Part shown: positions 60,300 to 64,000 of the stretch, piece by piece
Numbering within the stretch: position 1 is the stretch's first letter
Layout of the letters: each line of letters opens with the position of its first letter
Source: Diphasiastrum complanatum
Lineage: Eukaryota > Streptophyta > Lycopodiopsida > Lycopodiales > Lycopodiaceae
Reading direction: 5' to 3'
Assembly (NCBI GenBank): GCA_029204225.1
Contig: CM055094.1
Coordinates: 11,083,153-11,147,152 of the forward strand
Length of the DNA: 64,000 bases
Translations under genes and position numbers: made by a program
Notes under the pieces: model-generated
Databases searched by the model: none
Seen by the model: only the letters and a program-made list of their open reading frames with translations
Told to the model about the DNA's origin: nothing

Positions 60300-61834
60300 A
60301 CATATACTGGATCTTGGGTGACATATCCTTGGGAATTCTTATTCCTTATTCACATTCAAAATGAGGCTACAAAAATTTACCTATAGTGAGTGAAGTGTAT
60401 GCATTGTTTGAGAGGTCCAAGTGTGTGAAAGCCAGTGTCATCTTAAGAGGAAAAAAAATCCGAGCATGACTAGCATCCTTATACCAATGTGCACAAATAG
60501 GTTTGACTTGTCATATCATTTCTAGGAAAATTTTTGAGAGAAGTCTTCTAGACTTAAGACGTGCTTCGGCATGCCAATCCAGGTGGATGACATTGTCAGG
60601 TGGGGAGTTTGGGGGCACATCTGAGAAATGCAAATGACTGAGATTTATAAGATCATGAAAGTTCTTGTATGATGACCTGTACAAGAAAAGTACACTTAAA
60701 GATTATCAATGATTTCCATTTGTTAACAACATACTTGACCTTAATTGGATTGCTCAAAAACAATAAATATGAAATAATTACATCATGCATGTCCCTTCAT
60801 GTCACAATAAAAATTGCTTGAAAACTCATCAAAATTCTAGCATGTTTCATGGTCTCAACACATGTGTTTTATGTTTTTTGTATAGCATGAAAGATTAAAG
60901 TTTTTTGAGTTTATGAAATGTGCATGAATCAAAATTCTGGATCACTACCTAGTGGACTAAATTGATAATCATGAAAGGCAATATTTTTTGCACATATTGA
61001 TGATTATGTCACTATCAATTATTATTATGTAGACATTTTACATTGTATTATAGTATGTGATCTTCTACTATCATGTCGAATATTAGAATAGTTTTCATAT
61101 ACGATCATGCAAATTGACTTGTACTCTTTACACTTTGCTTATATGTGACTATTATAGGATTATAATCTATTAGAAATGTCTTTTTCTAAACTAATGTTAT
61201 GACGTAACAGGCTTCTATTATGTTTTTAAATTAGAATTTTTTTGCATATCTGGCCAAAGTTGTTCTTAGTAGTAGGTAAAGTTGAAGGCCCCCTTCCAAA
61301 ATATTACACAATTATCTTGCATTTAGTAAGTTTGATACATGAAGATCAGCGAGCATCACTACAATATCAATCTCTAAATAGGCCAACTATTTAAAGATTG
61401 ATGTTGTGAACTCTTAAAAAGAAAAAATTGTATTCTAAAAGTCTTCAAGAGAATTCATAGTTCTCATAATTAACAGCATTACTCTACTGCAAAAAAAAAA
61501 GTTCTAGGAATAAGAATTATCATTTCTATTATTTGAACCAGTGCAATTTTTTTCTTAATTGAGCTTGTCCTAGACCAATGGTCTAGGACCCTCTCGAAAC
61601 ATGTGACATGTTGATGCATGATATGATTTGTGTGAAAATTTTCATAATCTAGCTTGATTAGTTTATAATTTCATGTACATATGTAAATCCCACATGTGTG
61701 GGGCATGTTCCCACATGTGGAGGGTAGGCCTAATAATTTTAGTTCATTTATGTTGAGTTTGAATAGTCAATAGGCCTTAAACTTGAGATCTACTACGATA
61801 GTGACATTTGTCACATGATGTTAGGATTGAAATG
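60300..61834. other. Intergenic, nothing assignable
   Basis: The sequence is AT-rich. CCCACATGTGTGGGGCATG/TTCCCACATGTGGAGG near 61688-61726 resembles the CACATGTG motifs of nearby LTRs. No gene was recognised. Confidence 0.4.
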
Positions 61835-62019
61835 CATCTACTTGGCCCAATCACATTTAGAGCCATAGATCACAAGGCCAATCACTTTAAGAGGTGCATT
61901 ACATGTGGACCAATCATGTTTAGAGGTGCACATCATGAGGCCCAATCAAATTGTGAGATGGAAATTATGACGTCTAGTCATGATGAGAGGTGCAAATCTA
62001 GGGGTTCAATTATGATGGC
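61835..62019. repeat. Degenerate minisatellite, about six 29-33-bp units
   Basis: Units start at about 61835, 61868, 61897, 61929, 61962 and 61993. Each has a CCAATCA-like centre and most end AGAGGTG (GGCCAATCACTTTAAGAGGTG, GGACCAATCATGTTTAGAGG). The array ends a few bases before the copia LTR at 62026. Confidence 0.7.
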
Positions 62020-62025
62020 AAAAAT

Positions 62026-62868
62026 TGTCAATTTTCAGAGAAAAAGGACAAATATTGATTGTACTATCAATCATTAAGAGTTATTGATTGCTTAATCCAA
62101 AGATCTATCAAGTTCTAGATGTTAGATCTTGATCTAGATGCTTTACACTATGATTTAAGCAAGAGCAATGGATCAAATGATCAAACACATGGATGGGCGG
62201 CCTCACACGTGTGGAGGACAGTACTCGTACGGCCTGTTTACAGAGAGTAAAGTACATTAACTTACAAATGCATTTCATTCATCAAAATTCAAGACAAATG
62301 TGGAAATCTCAACAAAACTAAAATTTGCCACTGTCACATCAACTTGTTATTGATTTGGATGATCTCTTTATAGATCAAGTACATTGGTGTACTATCCAGC
62401 AGGCCTTCACACGTGTGAAGAGTGCCTAGTCATCCAGATCCACCATTGGGAGCCATATGTGCTCATTTCCCAAAGTTGACTATTCTCTTTGGCTAGAAAA
62501 CAAAAAGCTAGTCTTCCACATTTATAGAAATATTCTCTATAAAATAGGATCTAATGGAATCTTCCTATATTATCTTCTAGAAGCTTATCCACACGTGTGA
62601 ATGGTATCTTGACATGTGTGGTAATAACTCATTCACATGGAAGTCCAATCTATTTACAAAAAGTTTGACCAATTTGACCATGTTCAAGATTCTACTCAAA
62701 CGTTAATTTCACACTAGTGTAGATCAAGCTAAAACCAATCTAACTTAATAAAATGACTTGTGTACATTCTTTCACATGTGGGAACAGACTCCACACGTGT
62801 GAGATCCTATCAAGCTCAAATAACTTGAGATCTACAAGATACAACAAGTTGGAAGTGATATTTTAACA
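62026..62868 (-). mobile_element. 3' LTR of the minus-strand copia at the window end
   Basis: On the minus strand it begins TGTTAAAATATC right after the polypurine tract AGTGAGGAGGAG (62869-62880). The far edge TGTCAATTTTC at 62026 is chosen from the TG...CA rule and the length of the related LTR at 4105, and is uncertain. It contains CACACGTGTG at 62204, 62408, 62590 and 62792, the one at 62405-62420 forming a 16-bp palindrome. Confidence 0.6.
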
Positions 62869-62881
62869 CTCCTCCTCACTT

Positions 62882-64000
62882 CTAGCTTGGCAAGTCTAAT
62901 GTACACATATCTACAACTCCAAGAGAATTTCTTGACTTGAAAAATGAATCTTTAGCCAAAGGTTTGGTTAAGATATCAGCTATGCACTCGGATGAAGGCA
63001 CATGATGAAGTTGAACCTCCTTGGATTGCACCTTCTCCCTCACAAAGTGATGAGCTATCTCAATATGCTTTGTCCTAGCATGGAAGATCGGATTGGTAGC
63101 AATTTGTTGAGAAGCTTGATTGTCACAATAGATGCAAGGGACCTCTTTGGCCTTCAGCACTTGAAGCTCCACCAAAAGTCTTCTTAGCCATAGGAGTTCT
63201 CTGGTTGTTGAAGTCAATGCCTTGTACTCGGCTTCACAAGAGGAAAGAGAAATTGTATCTTGCTTTTTGGAAAGCCAAGATATCACTCCTCCACAATGAA
63301 AAGTGACAAATGCACTTATGGATCTTCTATCCATCTTATCTCTTGCAAAATCTAAATCCAAAAATGCTCTCAAAAACAAGTTAGATCCTTGATAGAGAAT
63401 GCCAAAAAATCTAGTAGAAGAGACATATCTAAGCACTCTCTTGGCACTTTTCCAATGATGCATCAAGGGACCTTGCATATATTGACTTAACTTGCTTACA
63501 CTATAACTCAAATCTGGTCTACTGATTGTCAAATAGATTAAGGAGCCTATTAGCTTCCTAAAGAGTGTGATTTCCTCAAAGGATGCTTCATCACAATCAT
63601 TAGTAACTTTACAAGTTTGATCCATAGGGGTGTCAATCAATCCCTTTACGATCTTCATGCCAAACCTGTCAAGAATGGAAGTAGCATACTTTGATTGACC
63701 TATAAAAGTAAAATCACTACCTCTAGTAGCATCTATTCCAAGTATGAACTTAAGAAGTCCTAGATCTACCATCTTGAATTCACTAGACAAGGAAACTTTA
63801 ACATTTCTTATGCCTTCACCATCATTTTCTGTCAATATGATATCATCAACATAAAGTACTAAAATGATGATCTTTCCATCATTACATTTGATGTACAAAT
63901 AAGGCTCATAAGAGCTAATCACAAAGCCAAGAGAGTAGAGAAAATCATGCAACCTAGAGTACCAAGCTCTAGGTGCTTGCTTCAAGCCATATAGGCTCCT
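62882..64000 (-). CDS. Copia pol, RT end and RNase H (partial at window edge)
   Basis: The frame is open from the right window edge (SLYGLKQAPRAWYSRL) to the stop at 62882-62884. It carries the RT active site LYVDDIILTE, RT thumb parts KMVDLGLLKFILGIDATRG and LIGSLIYLTISRPDLSYSVS, then RNase H with KMDRRSISAFVTFHCGGVIS, SSCEAEYKALTSTTRELLWL, YCDNQASQQIATNPIFHART and ADILTKPLAKDSF. No stop or frame change was found in the visible 370 codons. The RNase H first acid sits in FLDLDFARD (usual FSDSDFAGD). The N-terminal gag, protease and integrase lie outside the window. Confidence 0.92.
   Translation of the reverse strand, partial: RSLYGLKQAPRAWYSRLHDFLYSLGFVISSYEPYLYIKCNDGKIIILVLYVDDIILTENDGEGIRNVKVSLSSEFKMVDLGLLKFILGIDATRGSDFTFIGQSKYATSILDRFGMKIVKGLIDTPMDQTCKVTNDCDEASFEEITLFRKLIGSLIYLTISRPDLSYSVSKLSQYMQGPLMHHWKSAKRVLRYVSSTRFFGILYQGSNLFLRAFLDLDFARDKMDRRSISAFVTFHCGGVISWLSKKQDTISLSSCEAEYKALTSTTRELLWLRRLLVELQVLKAKEVPCIYCDNQASQQIATNPIFHARTKHIEIAHHFVREKVQSKEVQLHHVPSSECIADILTKPLAKDSFFKSRNSLGVVDMCTLDLPS

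Overview
This is nuclear DNA of a land plant, most likely a flowering plant; the species cannot be named from the sequence. The grounds are an intact intronless BIR-type LRR receptor pseudokinase gene, plant-type Ty1/copia and Ty3/gypsy retrotransposons with tRNA-Met-like primer sites, a degraded 26S rRNA piece, very long CT microsatellites, and AT-rich, stop-filled DNA between them. There is no sign of bacterial, organellar or CRISPR sequence.

Layout. 1-6.1 kb: two related inverted-repeat hairpins, a 75-bp tandem duplication, an unrecognised broken gene (1328-2812), a remnant of an unclassified mobile ORF (minus strand, 3332-4030), a copia-type LTR (4105-4934), and directly against it a decayed second copy of the BIR kinase domain (4935-5877). 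7.0-12.4 kb: minus-strand gypsy gag-like block with an unusual layout (zinc knuckles, then a long acidic part with two UIM-like motifs, then capsid), followed by a putative 2.3-kb LTR. 12.4-19.5 kb: copia pol remnant, a TCGCGA-rich repeat field, a gypsy pol tail with a long extra downstream ORF behind its own TATA box, and an LTR. 19.5-23.3 kb: gene-poor, with one diverged direct repeat. 23.5-25.3 kb: the only intact cellular gene, BIR-like, on the minus strand, with a GA-rich upstream region.

28.6-35.75 kb: a chromodomain gypsy element with both LTRs (about 8% different by eye), flanked on both sides by long CT arrays, so it appears to have inserted into a microsatellite. 35.75-41.2 kb: broken gypsy and copia pieces. 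43.9-50.4 kb: a complete, very young copia element with identical-length 655-bp LTRs (two differences seen), a perfect 5-bp target duplication TGTAT and an uninterrupted 1317-codon gag-pol. 50.8-52.1 kb: older copia integrase-RT. 52.5-59.9 kb: a third CT array, short duplications and otherwise unassignable DNA. 59.9-60.3 kb: 26S rRNA fragment on the minus strand. 61.8-64.0 kb: degenerate minisatellite, a copia LTR, and the 3' part of a minus-strand copia pol that runs off the window.

How the parts relate. The retrotransposon genes serve their own copying (Gag particle, protease, integrase, reverse transcriptase/RNase H). Several copia LTRs from different elements share a palindromic TTCACACGTGTGAA-type motif with a G-box core, the best candidate for a shared control element. 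The BIR-like gene should encode a plasma-membrane pseudokinase regulating receptor complexes; its broken copy 17.5 kb away in inverted orientation shows that this locus was duplicated and then hit by transposons.
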